A stretch of DNA of 64,000 nt from Nesterenkonia sandarakina (lineage in GTDB: Bacteria > Actinomycetota > Actinomycetes > Actinomycetales > Micrococcaceae): NCBI RefSeq assembly GCF_013410215.1, contig NZ_JACCFQ010000001.1, forward strand, positions 2,170,001 to 2,234,000, in the 5' to 3' direction. The translations under genes and the position numbers were made by a program. The notes under the pieces are model-generated. The model saw only the letters and a program-made list of their open reading frames with translations, had not been told where the DNA came from and did not search any database. How positions within the stretch are numbered: the stretch's first letter is position 1; each line of letters opens with the position of its first letter. Positions 9,489 to 20,592 of this stretch are shown piece after piece.

Positions 9489-11550
9489 GCCCTCCTCCTA
9501 CCGTCCTCGCACCGGAGAGATCCCCACCAACCCCGGGGTCTACCGCTTCATCGACCCGCACGGCCGGGTGGTCTACGTGGGCAAGGCCAAGAACCTGCGC
9601 GCCCGGCTGAACTCCTACTTCGCCCGGGTCGCCACGTTGCACCCGAAGACCTACGCCATGGTCCACGCCGCCTCCAGCGTGGAATGGACCGTGGTCGGCT
9701 CCGAGCTCGAAGCCATCCAGCTGGAGTACACCTGGATCAAGCAGCACTCGCCGCGGTTCAACATCATGTACCGGGACGACAAGTCCTACCCCTACCTCGC
9801 GGTCACCATGAACGAGAAGTACCCGCGGGTGCAGGTGATGCGCGGGGACAAGAAGCCCGGGGTGAAGTACTTCGGGCCGTTCTACCCGGCCAAGGCCATC
9901 CGGGAGACCGTGGACACCATGCTCCGGGTCTTCCCGGTGCGCAGCTGCTCCGCCGGGGTCTTCAAGCGCGCCAAGGCCTCCGGGCGGCCCTGCCTGCTGG
10001 GCTACATCGGCAAATGCGCCGCGCCCTGCGTGGGGGAGATCAGCGAGGCCGATCACCGCAAGCTCGCCGAGGAGTTTTGCGAGGTGATGGCCGGGCGCCC
10101 CGGCCCGCACGTGAAGCGGATCGAGAACCAGATGAAGGCCGCCGTGGCGGAGCTGCGCTACGAGGACGCCGGCCGGCACCGCGATGACCTCGAGGCGATC
10201 CGCCGGGTCTTCGAACGCAACGCCGTGGTGCTCTCCGAGGACACCGAGGCCGATGTCTTCGCCTTCGCCGAGGACGAGCTCGAAGCCGCCGCCCAGGTCT
10301 TCCACGTCCGGCAGGGCCGGATCCGCGGGCAGCGCGGCTGGGTGGTGGAGAAGGTGGAGGACACCGACGCCGGCGCCATGGTGGAGCAGCTGCTGATGCA
10401 GGTCTACGGCTCCATGGCCGACACCGAACGGATCCCGCCCGAGGTGCTGGTCCCCGCTCTGCCGGAGAACGCCGAAGAGATGACCGCCTGGCTGCGCCAG
10501 CTGCGCAGCGACTCCGGCGCCGGCCGGGCACAGATCAGCCTGCGCGTGCCGCAGCGCGGAGACAAGGCCGCCCTGCTGGGCACCGTGCAGGAGAACGCCT
10601 CCCAGGCGCTGGCGCTGCACAAGGCCCGCCGCAACTCCGACATCACCACCCGCTCCGCCGCGCTGCGCGACCTCCAGGAGGCGCTCGGCGCCGCCGAGCC
10701 GCTGCTGCGCATCGAATGCTTCGACATCTCGCACACCTCCGGGACCAACGTGGTCGCCTCCATGGTGGTGCTGGAGGACGGGCTCGCCAAGAAGCGCGAC
10801 TACCGGCGGTTCTCGGTCAAGGGTGAGGCCGCACGGGATGACACCTCGGCGATGTATGACGTGATCAGCCGCCGGTTTGCTCGGCACCTGAAGGACCAGG
10901 CTGAATCCGAGGCCGCGGTGCCGGAGGTGGCTGAAGGGGCTGAGGTGGCTGAACCCGCAGCAGAGGATCAGACCAAGACCAAGGACTCCACGGTGGTGGA
11001 ACGGGAGGCGGAGCGCTTCGCCTACCCGCCCAGCCTGGTGGTGGTCGACGGCGGCCAGCCGCAGGTCAACGTGGCCCGGCAGGCCCTGGATGACCTCGGG
11101 ATCACCGACCTGCCTGTGGTCGGGCTGGCCAAGCGGCTCGAGGAGGTCTGGCTGCCTGGGGACGACTTCCCGCTGGTGCTCCCACGCTCCTCGGAGGCGC
11201 TCTACATGCTGCAGCGGATCCGCGATGAGGCACACCGGTTCGCGATCGCCTACCACCGCTCCAAGCGGTCCAAGCAGATGACCGCCTCCGCGCTGGATGA
11301 GGTCCCGGGCCTGGGGCCGAGTCGTCGCGCGGCCGTCGTCGCGCACTTCGGCTCCGTGGCGAACCTGAAGAAGGCCAGCCTGGAGGAGATCATCGAGGTC
11401 CCCGGCCTGGGCAAGGACACCGCGCAGAAGATCCTGGACCACCTCCACGCCGAGGCGACGGGGACGGGTGAGGCTTCGGGGGAAGCTGAGGTCGCGGCGG
11501 ATGCTGAGGCCGGGGGAGCCGAGGCGGCGGCGTCGTCGGACTCGGCCTGA
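9481..11550 (+). CDS. uvrC: UvrABC excinuclease subunit C
   Basis: Dual-incision nuclease of nucleotide excision repair, 689 aa. The domains in order are: GIY-YIG nuclease (NPGVYRFI...VVYVGKAKNL, about 14-45), a cysteine-bearing region, a UVR motif (about 200-235), an RNase H-like endonuclease core with ECFDISHTSG (about 415-425) and VVVDGGQPQV (about 520-530), and C-terminal tandem helix-hairpin-helix motifs (VPGLGPSRR, VPGLGKDTA). A Glu/Ala-rich insertion at about 475-510 interrupts the endonuclease core, and an Ala/Glu/Gly tail follows the HhH. Both are probably disordered. The ATG start overlaps the acyltransferase stop. Confidence 0.97.
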   Translation: MAEPSSYRPRTGEIPTNPGVYRFIDPHGRVVYVGKAKNLRARLNSYFARVATLHPKTYAMVHAASSVEWTVVGSELEAIQLEYTWIKQHSPRFNIMYRDDKSYPYLAVTMNEKYPRVQVMRGDKKPGVKYFGPFYPAKAIRETVDTMLRVFPVRSCSAGVFKRAKASGRPCLLGYIGKCAAPCVGEISEADHRKLAEEFCEVMAGRPGPHVKRIENQMKAAVAELRYEDAGRHRDDLEAIRRVFERNAVVLSEDTEADVFAFAEDELEAAAQVFHVRQGRIRGQRGWVVEKVEDTDAGAMVEQLLMQVYGSMADTERIPPEVLVPALPENAEEMTAWLRQLRSDSGAGRAQISLRVPQRGDKAALLGTVQENASQALALHKARRNSDITTRSAALRDLQEALGAAEPLLRIECFDISHTSGTNVVASMVVLEDGLAKKRDYRRFSVKGEAARDDTSAMYDVISRRFARHLKDQAESEAAVPEVAEGAEVAEPAAEDQTKTKDSTVVEREAERFAYPPSLVVVDGGQPQVNVARQALDDLGITDLPVVGLAKRLEEVWLPGDDFPLVLPRSSEALYMLQRIRDEAHRFAIAYHRSKRSKQMTASALDEVPGLGPSRRAAVVAHFGSVANLKKASLEEIIEVPGLGKDTAQKILDHLHAEATGTGEASGEAEVAADAEAGGAEAAASSDSA

Positions 11551-11641
11551 ACTCGGCACCGAACTCGACACCGAACTCGGTGCTCAACCGGGTCTGAACC
11601 CTGGCCTGAACCGAGGCTTCACCGGATTCCCGGCGGCCAGA

Positions 11642-11647
11642 TAGGGT
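11642..11647 (+). promoter_or_regulatory. -10 box of a leaderless rapZ promoter
   Basis: TAGGGT ends 6 nt before the rapZ ATG at 11654, and no Shine-Dalgarno sequence lies between. The same spacing is seen at a dozen other starts in this window. No convincing -35 was found. Confidence 0.55.
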
Positions 11648-11653
11648 TTGAGC

Positions 11654-12547
11654 ATGGATAGTGGTCTGACCCCGGTGAAGCCGCCCGAGAACGAACTTCT
11701 GATCGTCACCGGCATGTCCGGTGCCGGCCGCACCACGGCAGCCCACGCCCTGGAAGACCTGGGCTGGTACGTGGTCGAGGGGCTCCCGCCGGAGCTGATC
11801 ACCACCATGATCGACCTGATCTCCCGGCACCCCGGGTCCATGGAGAAGCTCGCCGTGGTGATCGATGTCCGCACCCGGGCGCTGTTCTCCAATATGCTCG
11901 GCGCGCTGAACCAGCTCAAGGCCACCGGGGTGACCTACCGGATGCTGTTCCTGGACTCCTCCGATGAGCTGCTGGTCCGCCGGTTCGAACAGGGCCGCCG
12001 CCCGCACCCGCTGCAGGGCTCCGGCCGGATCCTGGACGGGATCACCGCCGAGCGCGAGCTGCTCAAGGACGTCAAGGCCGCCGCGGAGATCGTGCTGGAC
12101 ACCACCGACCTCAACGTCCACGGGCTGGCCCGGGAGATCATCGAGATCTTCAACGACGACGGACCCGTGCAGCTGCGGCTGAACGTCATGAGCTTCGGCT
12201 TCAAATACGGGGTCCCCGCCGACGCGAACTTCATCGCCGACATGCGCTTCATCCCCAACCCGCACTGGGTGCCCGAGCTGCGCCCCTACACCGGCCTAGA
12301 CTCCCAGGTCAGCGAGTACGTGCTGGGCAACGAGGGCACCGGAGACTTCCTGGAGAACTATGTGGAGTCCCTGCGGCCCGTCATCGAGGGCTACCGGCGG
12401 GAGAACAAGCACTACGCCAACATCGCGGTGGGCTGCACCGGCGGTAAGCACCGCTCCGTCGCGGTCTCCGAGGAGCTTGCCCGCCGCCTGGATCAGCTGC
12501 CCAACGTCACGGTGAACACCATCCACCGTGATCTGGGACGTGAGTGA
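11654..12547 (+). CDS. rapZ: RNase adapter protein RapZ / nucleotide-binding YvcJ family
   Basis: P-loop nucleotide-binding protein of 297 aa. In E. coli RapZ guides RNase E to the small RNA GlmZ; in Gram-positives the homologue YvcJ binds and hydrolyses nucleotides, and its physiological role is less clear. The P-loop reads GMSGAGRTT, with Arg where Lys is typical; I recall this as usual in actinobacterial members. The RFEQGRRPHPL block and the C-terminal GCTGGKHRSV motif are both present. An in-frame TTG at 11648 is rejected because TAGGGT sits 6 nt before the ATG. The stop overlaps yvcK by 4 nt. The order uvrC-rapZ-yvcK-whiA is conserved across actinobacteria. Confidence 0.93.
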   Translation: MDSGLTPVKPPENELLIVTGMSGAGRTTAAHALEDLGWYVVEGLPPELITTMIDLISRHPGSMEKLAVVIDVRTRALFSNMLGALNQLKATGVTYRMLFLDSSDELLVRRFEQGRRPHPLQGSGRILDGITAERELLKDVKAAAEIVLDTTDLNVHGLAREIIEIFNDDGPVQLRLNVMSFGFKYGVPADANFIADMRFIPNPHWVPELRPYTGLDSQVSEYVLGNEGTGDFLENYVESLRPVIEGYRRENKHYANIAVGCTGGKHRSVAVSEELARRLDQLPNVTVNTIHRDLGRE

Positions 12548-13578
12548 GCATGAGTCAGATCTCGTTGCCGCAGCCGCCGGGTGCCTCCCGCGGGTCCTTT
12601 AGGGTCTCCGCACTGGGTGGGGGCCACGGGCTCTCCGCCACGCTCTCGGCGCTGCGGGTCATCGCCGCAGAACACCTCACCGCGATCGTCACCGTGGCCG
12701 ACGACGGCGGATCCTCCGGCCGGCTCCGCGAAGACATGGACGTGCTGCCCCCGGGCGATCTGAGGATGGCCCTTGCCGCGCTGTGCGATGACACCGAGTG
12801 GGGCCGCACCTGGGCCCAGGTGATGCAGCACCGGTTCCGCTCCCGTGAGGGCGTCACCGGCAGCCTGGATGACCACGCGATGGGCAACCTGCTCATCGTC
12901 GCGCTCTGGGAGCTGATCGGGGACTCCGTGGAGGGGCTGCGCTGGGCCGGGACACTGCTGGGCGCCCGCGGCCAAGTGCTCCCGATGTCCCGGCAGCCGC
13001 TGACCATGTCCGGGACCGTGGAACCCATGGCGGACCACGCCGGGTCCGAGGCCGAGCTCCCTGCTGCGACCGCCGGCAGGCTCTCCTCCCAGGTGGCCCT
13101 GGCCCACGCCGGCAGCCTGGGCCGGCTGCGCGATGTCCAGCTGCACCCCGCCGAGGCGCCCGCCTGCGCGGAGGCGCTGACCGCGATCGAGCTCAGCGAC
13201 TGGGTGGTCCTGGGACCCGGCTCCTGGTACACCTCGGTGCTGCCGCACCTGCTGCTGCCCGAGCTGCGGGACGCTCTCTATGAGACCGAGGCCCGCCGGT
13301 GTATCGTGATGAACCTCACACCCCATACCGACGAGACCGCCGGGATGAGCCCGGCGGAACATCTGCGAGTTCTTCATCACTACGCCCCCGGCATGCACGT
13401 GCATCGGATCATCGCCGACCCGCTGTCCGTGCCGGCTCAGGAACGTGAGGAGTTCGCCGAGGCCGCCGCGGTGATCGGCGCTGAGGTGCGGTATCACGAC
13501 GTCGCCAAGGCTGGTCAGCCCGAGGTCCACGATCCGCTCCGGCTGGCCATCGCGTTCAGCGAGGTCTTCAACGACTGA
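12544..13578 (+). CDS. yvcK: Gluconeogenesis factor YvcK/CofD-like (UPF0052)
   Basis: Member of the YvcK/CofD-like family, 344 aa, needed in Bacillus and mycobacteria for growth on gluconeogenic carbon and for cell-wall homeostasis. It binds UDP-sugars; no enzymatic activity is firmly established. GGGHGLSATL near the N-terminus and VTVADDGGSSGRL (about 46-58) are the family hallmarks, and the GPGSWYTSV motif at about 225 follows as expected. The start is GTG overlapping the rapZ stop; an ATG two codons later is an alternative. It lies next to rapZ and whiA and just upstream of the glycolytic block, in line with a role in carbon-flux control. Confidence 0.93.
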   Translation: MSMSQISLPQPPGASRGSFRVSALGGGHGLSATLSALRVIAAEHLTAIVTVADDGGSSGRLREDMDVLPPGDLRMALAALCDDTEWGRTWAQVMQHRFRSREGVTGSLDDHAMGNLLIVALWELIGDSVEGLRWAGTLLGARGQVLPMSRQPLTMSGTVEPMADHAGSEAELPAATAGRLSSQVALAHAGSLGRLRDVQLHPAEAPACAEALTAIELSDWVVLGPGSWYTSVLPHLLLPELRDALYETEARRCIVMNLTPHTDETAGMSPAEHLRVLHHYAPGMHVHRIIADPLSVPAQEREEFAEAAAVIGAEVRYHDVAKAGQPEVHDPLRLAIAFSEVFND

Positions 13579-13686
13579 CCCCAGACGCCCGGAAGCCGGG
13601 CCCCGGCACCGCAGGGCCGGAATCCGCTCAGGGGTGTTGGGTACGATGGCCGAGCTGCATCACACGAAGACCAGAGGACAACACAT

Positions 13687-14667
13687 ATGGCGCTGACCGA
13701 ATCGGTCAAAGAAGAGCTCTCCCGCCACCAGGTGAAGACCACATCGGAGCGCAAGGCCGAAGTCTCGGCCATGCTCCGCTTCGCCGGGGGACTGCACATC
13801 ATCTCTGGCCGGATCGTGATCGAGGCCGAGCTGGACCACGCCGCCACCGCCCGACGGCTGAAGACCACCGTCACCGAGGTCTACGGGCAGAACCCCGAGG
13901 TCATCGTGGTCTCCGGCAACGGGCTCAAGCGCGGCTCCCGCTATGTGGTGCGCGTGGTCCGCGACGGCGAGGCGCTGGCCCGGCAGACCGGTCTGCTCGA
14001 CGCCCGCGGCCGCCCGGTGCGCGGACTGCCCTCCGTGGTGGTCAACGGGTCCATGGCCGACGCCGTCTCCGCCTGGCGCGGCGCGTTCCTGGCCCACGGT
14101 TCGCTCACCGAACCCGGTCGGTCCTCCGCCCTGGAGGTTACCTGTCCCGGCCCCGAGGCCGCACTGGCCCTGGTCGGCTCCGCCCGCCGACTCGGGATCC
14201 CCGCGAAGGCCCGGGAGGTGCGCAGCGTGGACCGAGTGGTGATCCGAGACGGCGACTCCATCGCCAAGCTGCTCACCCTGATGGGGGCGCATCAGACCCT
14301 GCTGGTCTGGGAGGAGCGCCGGATGCGCAAGGAGGTCCGCGCCACCGCGAACCGGCTGGCAAACTTCGACGACGCCAACCTGCGCCGCTCCGCCCAGGCC
14401 GCCGTGGCCGCGGGCGCCCGGGTGCACCGCGCCCTGGAGATCCTCGCCGAGGACGCCCCGGAGCACCTGAAGTACGCCGGGGAGCTGCGGCTCGCGCATA
14501 AGCAGGCCTCCCTCGACGAGCTGGGCCGGCTGGCGGACCCGCCGATGACCAAGGACGCCATTGCCGGGCGGATCCGGCGACTCCTGGCCATGGCGGATAA
14601 GAAGGCCTCGGAGCTGAAGATCCCCGGCACCGAGTCCAGCGTCACCCCGGACATGCTCGAAGGCTGA
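13687..14667 (+). CDS. whiA: DNA-binding protein / sporulation regulator WhiA homologue
   Basis: Transcription factor of 326 aa. In Streptomyces WhiA works with WhiB to switch on division genes; in non-sporulating relatives it affects division and chromosome segregation. The N-terminal two thirds form a LAGLIDADG-like fold without nuclease residues (start [11 protein letters not shown], then FAGGLHI and GSRYVV). The C-terminal part carries the helix-turn-helix ([10 protein letters not shown]...[11 protein letters not shown]). The ATG is preceded by AGAGGA. It is the last gene of the rapZ-yvcK-whiA group. Confidence 0.95.
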   Translation: MALTESVKEELSRHQVKTTSERKAEVSAMLRFAGGLHIISGRIVIEAELDHAATARRLKTTVTEVYGQNPEVIVVSGNGLKRGSRYVVRVVRDGEALARQTGLLDARGRPVRGLPSVVVNGSMADAVSAWRGAFLAHGSLTEPGRSSALEVTCPGPEAALALVGSARRLGIPAKAREVRSVDRVVIRDGDSIAKLLTLMGAHQTLLVWEERRMRKEVRATANRLANFDDANLRRSAQAAVAAGARVHRALEILAEDAPEHLKYAGELRLAHKQASLDELGRLADPPMTKDAIAGRIRRLLAMADKKASELKIPGTESSVTPDMLEG

Positions 14668-14940
14668 GCCCTCCGGGGAATTGCGCTTTCCGGCACCACC
14701 GACCGGCAGCACTGTCCGGCCGCGTCGTCGGCTGTATCGCCGGCTGCATCACTGGGGGAGACCGTCGATCCTGACCGCTGGGGCCCAGCTCACAGGGGCG
14801 GCCGCGCGGAGTTCCTCCCGTGGTGAACACCGCAGGTCATCGCGGTCCTCCCCCTTTCTGGTGCCCGGCTCACGGCATAGGATGAGGACCGAGCCGAGGT
14901 GCAGCTGGCCTCGGCAAACCCCTGTGTCTAGGAGGACATC

Positions 14941-15564
14941 TTGACTGACTTCACACTTCCCGAACTGGACTACGACTACTCCGCGCTGGAGCCGCACATC
15001 TCGGCTCGCATCATGGAGCTGCACCACTCCAAGCACCACCAGACCTATGTCACCGGCGCCAACACCGCGCTGGAGAAGCTGGCCGAGGCCCGCGAGAAGG
15101 GCGACTACGCCACCACGCCGAAGCTGCTGAAGGATCTGCAGTTCAACCTTGGTGGGCACACCAACCATTCGATCTTCTGGAAGAACCTCTCCCCAGAGGG
15201 CCAGGAGCGCCCCGAGGGTGAGCTGGCAGCCGCCATCGACGAGTTCTTCGGCTCCTTCGAGGCCTTCCAGCAGCAGTTCACCCAGGCCGCACTGACCATC
15301 CAGGGCTCCGGCTGGGCGATCCTCGCCTACGAGCCCATCGGTGGCAACGTGGTCATCGAGCAGTTCTACGACCAGCAGAACGGCGTGCCCGTGGGCACCA
15401 TCCCGCTGCTGATGCTGGACATGTGGGAGCACGCCTTCTACCTGGACTACCAGAACGTGAAGCCGGACTACGTGAAGGCGTTCTGGAACATCATCAACTG
15501 GAACGACGTCTCGGCCCGCCTGGCCGCCGCCCGCTCGGGCGCCTCGCAGCTGATCACGCCCTGA
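14941..15564 (+). CDS. sodA: Superoxide dismutase, Mn/Fe type
   Basis: Cytosolic SOD of 207 aa, converting superoxide to peroxide and oxygen. Metal ligands are visible as the His in MELHHSKHH, the His in NHSIFW, and Asp/His in DMWEHAFYLDY. The GGHTNH context and C-terminal DMWEHAFYLDYQN are typical of actinobacterial Mn-type enzymes, but the metal cannot be proved from sequence. The start is TTG at 14941, supported by AGGAGG 6 nt upstream and by the conserved start of the fold (TLPELDYDY). The 273 bp upstream hold no supported gene; TAGGAT at about 14877 may be a -10 box. Confidence 0.94.
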   Translation: MTDFTLPELDYDYSALEPHISARIMELHHSKHHQTYVTGANTALEKLAEAREKGDYATTPKLLKDLQFNLGGHTNHSIFWKNLSPEGQERPEGELAAAIDEFFGSFEAFQQQFTQAALTIQGSGWAILAYEPIGGNVVIEQFYDQQNGVPVGTIPLLMLDMWEHAFYLDYQNVKPDYVKAFWNIINWNDVSARLAAARSGASQLITP

Positions 15565-15666
15565 TTCGCCCTGGGAGAACCGGGCCCAGAATGTTGGGCA
15601 CCGGCCTGCCGACATGGTTGAATGATGTACGAGAAAACTGAAAATCGCGTTCTGCAGACAGCCTGA

Positions 15667-16842
<1,176 letters not shown>

Positions 16843-16858
16843 TCCAGCACGCGTGAAC

Positions 16859-16905
16859 GCAGAGGCCCCGGCTCGACGAACCCTCGTCGAGACCGGGGCC
16901 TCTGC
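16859..16905 (+). terminator. Intrinsic terminator after gap
   Basis: GCAGAGGCCCCGG and CCGGGGCCTCTGC form a 13-bp GC-rich stem, with TCGACGA/CTCGTCGA extending it inward. It starts 17 nt after the gap stop. There is no long U tract, as is common for actinobacterial terminators. Confidence 0.85.
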
Positions 16906-17067
16906 CGTGCGGCATAAGCCGGCGCCGTCGTCGTCGGTCCTGTCGGCGGACTCGTTTTGTCCCCGGGCGGAGGGCCCCAGCGCCGTCGTCGTCGGCTCCC
17001 GGCCGGAGCGCCTGCTCAGCCGCACCGCCCCATGTTTCTCCCTTCCAGCGATTGGTACCCTGAACAC

Positions 17068-18294
17068 ATGACTGCAGCCACCCTTGACGCCCTGCTCGCC
17101 GAAGGCCTGGACGGCCGCCGCGTGCTCGTCCGCTCCGATCTCAACGTGCCGCTGAAGGATGGTGTGGTCACCGACGACGGCCGCATCCGCGCCTCGCTGC
17201 CGGTGCTTGAGAAGCTCGCCGCCGCCGGCGCCCGGGTGCTGGTCACCGCGCATCTGGGCCGCCCCAAGGGCGAGCCCGAGCCGAAGTACTCACTCGCCCC
17301 GGTGGCCGCCCGGATGGCCGAGCTCACGGAGGTTCCCGTGGTGCGCGCCGAGGACCTGGTGGGCCCCAGCGCCCAGGAGCAGGCCGCCGCGCTGGCTCCG
17401 GGCCAGATCCTGCTGCTGGAGAACGTCCGCTTCGACCCGCGCGAGACCTCCAAGGACGACGCCGAGCGGGCCGAGCTTGCCGCCGAGCTCGCCGCGCTGA
17501 CCGGCGAACACGGCGCCTACGTCAACGACGCCTTCGGCGCGGTGCACCGCGCGCATGCCTCGGTCGCTGACATCACCGCGAAGCTGCCCGCCTACCAGGG
17601 CGATCTAGTCCGCGACGAGCTGCAGGTGCTCAAGCGCCTGACCGAGACCCCGGAGCGCCCCTACACGGTGGTGCTCGGCGGGTCCAAGGTCTCTGACAAG
17701 CTCGCCGTGATCGAGAACCTGATGAGCCGGGCGGACACGCTGCTGATCGGCGGCGGCATGGTCTTCACCTTCCTCAAGGCGCAGGGCCACGGGATCGGGA
17801 AGTCCCTGGTGGAGAACGACAAGCTTGACACCGTCACCGGCTTCCTTCAGGCCGCCGAGCGGCACGACTGCCGGATCGTGCTGCCCACCGACATCGTGAT
17901 GGCCTCGGCCTTCGCTGCCGACGCCGAGGTCGAGGTGCTCCCGGTGGACGCCCTGGAGTCCGGCAAGCACGGCGCCGAGGCGCTGGGCCTGGACATCGGA
18001 CCCGAGACTTCCCAGGCCTTCGCCGCCGAGATCGCCCAGGCCAAGACGGTCTTCTGGAACGGGCCCATGGGCGTGTTCGAGATGGAGGCCTTCGCCAAGG
18101 GCACCGCCGCCGTGGCGGAGGCGCTGACCACCACCGAGGCCTTCACCGTGGTGGGCGGCGGCGACTCCGCGGCCGCCGTGCGCGCGCTGGGCTTCGACGA
18201 GGACAGCTTCGGCCACATCTCCACCGGCGGCGGCGCCAGCCTGGAATACCTTGAAGGCAAGTCGCTGCCCGGCATCGACGCCCTCGAGTCCTGA
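17068..18294 (+). CDS. pgk: Phosphoglycerate kinase
   Basis: Glycolytic ATP-generating kinase, 408 aa. The N-terminal block [14 protein letters not shown], the substrate-binding HLGRPKG, the hinge-adjacent [11 protein letters not shown] and the C-terminal nucleotide loop [10 protein letters not shown] are all intact. The ORF extends upstream to 16957 without homology. The ATG at 17068 is chosen because TACCCT lies 6 nt before it (leaderless pattern) and the fold begins at once. The 225 bp between gap and this gene hold the gap terminator and two copies of GCGCCGTCGTCGTCGG. tpiA follows 78 bp downstream. Confidence 0.97.
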   Translation: MTAATLDALLAEGLDGRRVLVRSDLNVPLKDGVVTDDGRIRASLPVLEKLAAAGARVLVTAHLGRPKGEPEPKYSLAPVAARMAELTEVPVVRAEDLVGPSAQEQAAALAPGQILLLENVRFDPRETSKDDAERAELAAELAALTGEHGAYVNDAFGAVHRAHASVADITAKLPAYQGDLVRDELQVLKRLTETPERPYTVVLGGSKVSDKLAVIENLMSRADTLLIGGGMVFTFLKAQGHGIGKSLVENDKLDTVTGFLQAAERHDCRIVLPTDIVMASAFAADAEVEVLPVDALESGKHGAEALGLDIGPETSQAFAAEIAQAKTVFWNGPMGVFEMEAFAKGTAAVAEALTTTEAFTVVGGGDSAAAVRALGFDEDSFGHISTGGGASLEYLEGKSLPGIDALES

Positions 18295-18372
18295 CCCGCC
18301 GCTCGGCGGTTCCACCGCCGCTGCTTCGCCTGACCTGCTGATCTCATCACCGTTGAAAGGGACACCCTCTCC

Positions 18373-19197
18373 ATGACTACTCAGAAGAACGGCGCCTTCG
18401 TGCGCCGCCCGCTGATCGCGGGCAACTGGAAGATGAACATCGACCACATGGAAGCGATCGCGCTGGTCCAGAAGCTGGCCTGGACGCTGAACGACGCCGG
18501 CCACGACTACGACCGGGTGCAGGTCTCGGTGTTCCCGCCGTTCACCGATCTGCGCGGCGTGCAGACCCTGGTCACCGGGGACAAGCTGGGCATTGACTAC
18601 GGCGCCCAGGACCTCTCCGACCAGGACTCCGGGGCCTACACCGGGGACATCTCCGGGGCCTTTCTGGCGAAGCTTGGCTGCTCCCAGGTGCTGATTGGAC
18701 ACTCCGAGCGCCGCGAGGTCCACGGCGAGACCGATGAGCAGCTCAATGCCAAGCTCTCCGCCGCGCTGCGCCACGGGCTCGCCCCGGTGCTCTGCGTCGG
18801 GGAAGGCCTGGAGGTCCGCGAGGCCGGGAACCACGTCGCGCACACGCTGGCCCAGCTCGAAGGCGCCCTGGTGGGTCGCAGCGCCGAGGAGCTCGCCGAG
18901 CTCGTCGTCGCCTACGAGCCGGTCTGGGCGATCGGCACCGGCAAGGTGGCAGGGCCCGAGGACGCGCAGGAGATGTCCGCCGCGATCCGCGCCAAGCTCG
19001 CCGAGCTGTACTCCCAGGAGTTCGCCGACACCGTGCGGGTGCTCTACGGCGGTTCCGTGAAGTCCAAGAACGTCGCTGCGATCCTCGGCGGCGCCGATGT
19101 GGACGGCGCCCTGGTCGGCGGAGCGAGCCTGGACACCGAGGAGTTCAGCAAGATCGCCTCCTTCGAGAAGCACGTCGACACCGGCGCGCAGGGCTGA
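18373..19197 (+). CDS. tpiA: Triose-phosphate isomerase
   Basis: Interconverts DHAP and glyceraldehyde-3-phosphate; 274 aa TIM barrel. AGNWKMN holds the catalytic Lys, IGHSERRE the catalytic His and [12 protein letters not shown] the catalytic Glu. [10 protein letters not shown] binds phosphate, and a late [15 protein letters not shown] completes the barrel. The first 12 residues form a short tail. The ATG follows GAAAGGG. It is in line with pgk and secG. Confidence 0.97.
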   Translation: MTTQKNGAFVRRPLIAGNWKMNIDHMEAIALVQKLAWTLNDAGHDYDRVQVSVFPPFTDLRGVQTLVTGDKLGIDYGAQDLSDQDSGAYTGDISGAFLAKLGCSQVLIGHSERREVHGETDEQLNAKLSAALRHGLAPVLCVGEGLEVREAGNHVAHTLAQLEGALVGRSAEELAELVVAYEPVWAIGTGKVAGPEDAQEMSAAIRAKLAELYSQEFADTVRVLYGGSVKSKNVAAILGGADVDGALVGGASLDTEEFSKIASFEKHVDTGAQG

Positions 19198-19279
19198 GCT
19201 GACTCCGGAAGTCAGGATTCAGCCCCATCCGGGCTATCCTGGTAGTCGTTTCGCCCCCGTTCCATCATGAAAGGTCGCT

Positions 19280-19531
19280 GTGTCTGCACTGACCATCGCA
19301 CTTCAGGTGCTCCTGGCACTGATCAGCCTGCTGCTGATCCTGCTCATCCTGCTGCACAAGGGCCGCGGCGGAGGCATGTCTGACATGTTCGGCGGCGGCG
19401 TGACCTCCTCGCTGGGGTCCTCCGGCGTGGCAGAGCGCAACCTGAACCGGCTGACCATCACCTTGGCGGTGAGCTGGGGCCTGATCATCGTGGCCCTGGC
19501 CCTGATGGTGCCGCTGGGCGCCGATATCTGA
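19280..19531 (+). CDS. secG: Preprotein translocase subunit SecG
   Basis: Small membrane subunit of the SecYEG translocon, 83 aa. It has two hydrophobic segments (about 5-25 and 52-73) separated by the conserved Gly-rich loop KGRGGGMSDMFGGG. The start is GTG with AAAGG upstream. Its place after tpiA is conserved in actinobacteria. A terminator follows within 15 nt. Confidence 0.94.
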   Translation: MSALTIALQVLLALISLLLILLILLHKGRGGGMSDMFGGGVTSSLGSSGVAERNLNRLTITLAVSWGLIIVALALMVPLGADI

Positions 19532-19543
19532 GCGCCCCACGCA

Positions 19544-19591
19544 GCGAAAAGAGCCCCGCCCGACCACCACGGTCGAGCGGGGCTCTTCGCA
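19544..19591 (+). terminator. Intrinsic terminator after secG
   Basis: GAGCCCCGC pairs with GCGGGGCTC, extended by GCGAA/TTCGC with a small bulge, and encloses a 17-nt loop. It starts about 12 nt after the secG stop and separates secG from the convergent pgl gene. Confidence 0.8.
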
Positions 19592-19605
19592 TCCCACCCA
19601 CCTAT

Positions 19606-19663
19606 CCTGGGTGGTTGAGTTTTCCGGCGGTTACGAAGTAGCCGGAAAACTCAACTGCCCAGG
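19606..19663. repeat. 58-bp palindromic element, family 2, copy 1
   Basis: The inner arms GTTGAGTTTTCCGGC and GCCGGAAAACTCAAC are perfect, and the stem extends to CCTGGG/CCCAGG with a two-base mismatch, 23 positions in all. The 12-nt loop is GGTTACGAAGTA. The inner 42 bp are identical to copy 2 (31470-31527) but in opposite orientation. The copy lies 9 nt past the pgl stop on the minus strand, with GGGGGAGG in between. It could terminate pgl transcription. Confidence 0.9.
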
Positions 19664-19672
19664 AGGGGGAGG

Positions 19673-20536
19673 TCAGGAGAGCTGGGAGGCGGCGGCCCGG
19701 TCCAGGTGCCAGATGGTCTCCCGGGTGCCGCGGGCGTTCACTGCCGGGATCTCCGCGACCACGGTGTCCAGGGTCAGCGCCTGTGCGGCGGCCTCGGCCT
19801 TGTCCGCGCCGGAGACCACCATCCAGACTCGCTGCGCGCTGTGGATCGCCGGGAAGGTCAGCGAGATCCGCTGCGGCGGCGGCTTGGGGGAGGAGTCCTC
19901 ACCCGTCGTCGTCGTCTCGGTGACCTCCAGCGCGGCTTTGCCGGGGAACAGGCTGGCCACGTGCCCGTCGGGTCCGACGCCGAGCAGCAGCACGTCGAAC
20001 CGGGGCAGCGCCAGGCCGCCCTGGCTGCCGTCGGCGGCATGGCCCTGCAGCTCGGTGGCATACATCTCGGCCCCGATCTCTGGGTCTGCGGCGTCCTCCG
20101 AGGTCGGCATCCGGTGCACGTTCTCCTCGGGCAGCCCGTGCTCGGCGATCAGCGCATCGAGCAGCGCGTCGTGGGCCTGCTGGGCGTTGCGCTCCGGGTC
20201 ATCGCTGGGCAGCAGCCGCTCATCGCCCCACCAGAAGTGCACCTGACGCCAGGGCGGGGTCTCGGTGCCGGGCCGAGCGACCAGCTCGGCCACCTGAGCC
20301 AGCACCGCGATGCCTGCGCTGCCCCCGGTGAGCACCGCGTGAGCCTCACCGTGCTCCCGCGCCGCGTCGACCAGCACCGCGAGCAGCCGCTCCGCGACCA
20401 CCGAGACCAGCTGGTCCTTCTCCGCGAAGACCTCGGTGCGCGGGGCCGCCAGCGCAGATCCAGAGGAAGCCGGCTCAGCCGAAGCCGACGCGGACGAGGT
20501 GGACTCAGCCGAAGTGGCTTGGGGGGAATCTGTCAT
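19673..20536 (-). CDS. pgl: 6-phosphogluconolactonase
   Basis: Second step of the oxidative pentose phosphate pathway, hydrolysing 6-phosphogluconolactone; 287 aa. LTGGSAG (about 85), HFWWGDERLLPSDDPERN and LLGVGPDGHVASLFPG are hallmarks of the DevB/glucosamine-6-phosphate isomerase-like fold. The start is the ATG at 20536; a Ser/Ala/Glu-rich leader of about 35 residues precedes the fold. It is the last gene of the minus-strand run zwf-opcA-pgl, with 56 bp to opcA. Confidence 0.95.
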   Translation of the reverse strand: MTDSPQATSAESTSSASASAEPASSGSALAAPRTEVFAEKDQLVSVVAERLLAVLVDAAREHGEAHAVLTGGSAGIAVLAQVAELVARPGTETPPWRQVHFWWGDERLLPSDDPERNAQQAHDALLDALIAEHGLPEENVHRMPTSEDAADPEIGAEMYATELQGHAADGSQGGLALPRFDVLLLGVGPDGHVASLFPGKAALEVTETTTTGEDSSPKPPPQRISLTFPAIHSAQRVWMVVSGADKAEAAAQALTLDTVVAEIPAVNARGTRETIWHLDRAAASQLS

Positions 20537-20592
20537 GGGGGATGCACCTTTCCGCAGCATCTTGCACGTTTCCCCCGAGCCTAACCGCTGGG

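Noticed and set aside
11654-11740. Arg in place of Lys in the RapZ P-loop (GAGRTT) as a sign of inactivation
   Set aside because: I recall the same change in other actinobacterial RapZ proteins, and the rest of the protein is intact.
16922-16995. GCGCCGTCGTCGTCGG twice before pgk, and many GTCGTCGTC runs elsewhere
   Set aside because: GTCGTCG runs occur inside many genes on both strands as Val or Asp/Arg codons, so I cannot separate a signal from composition without counts.
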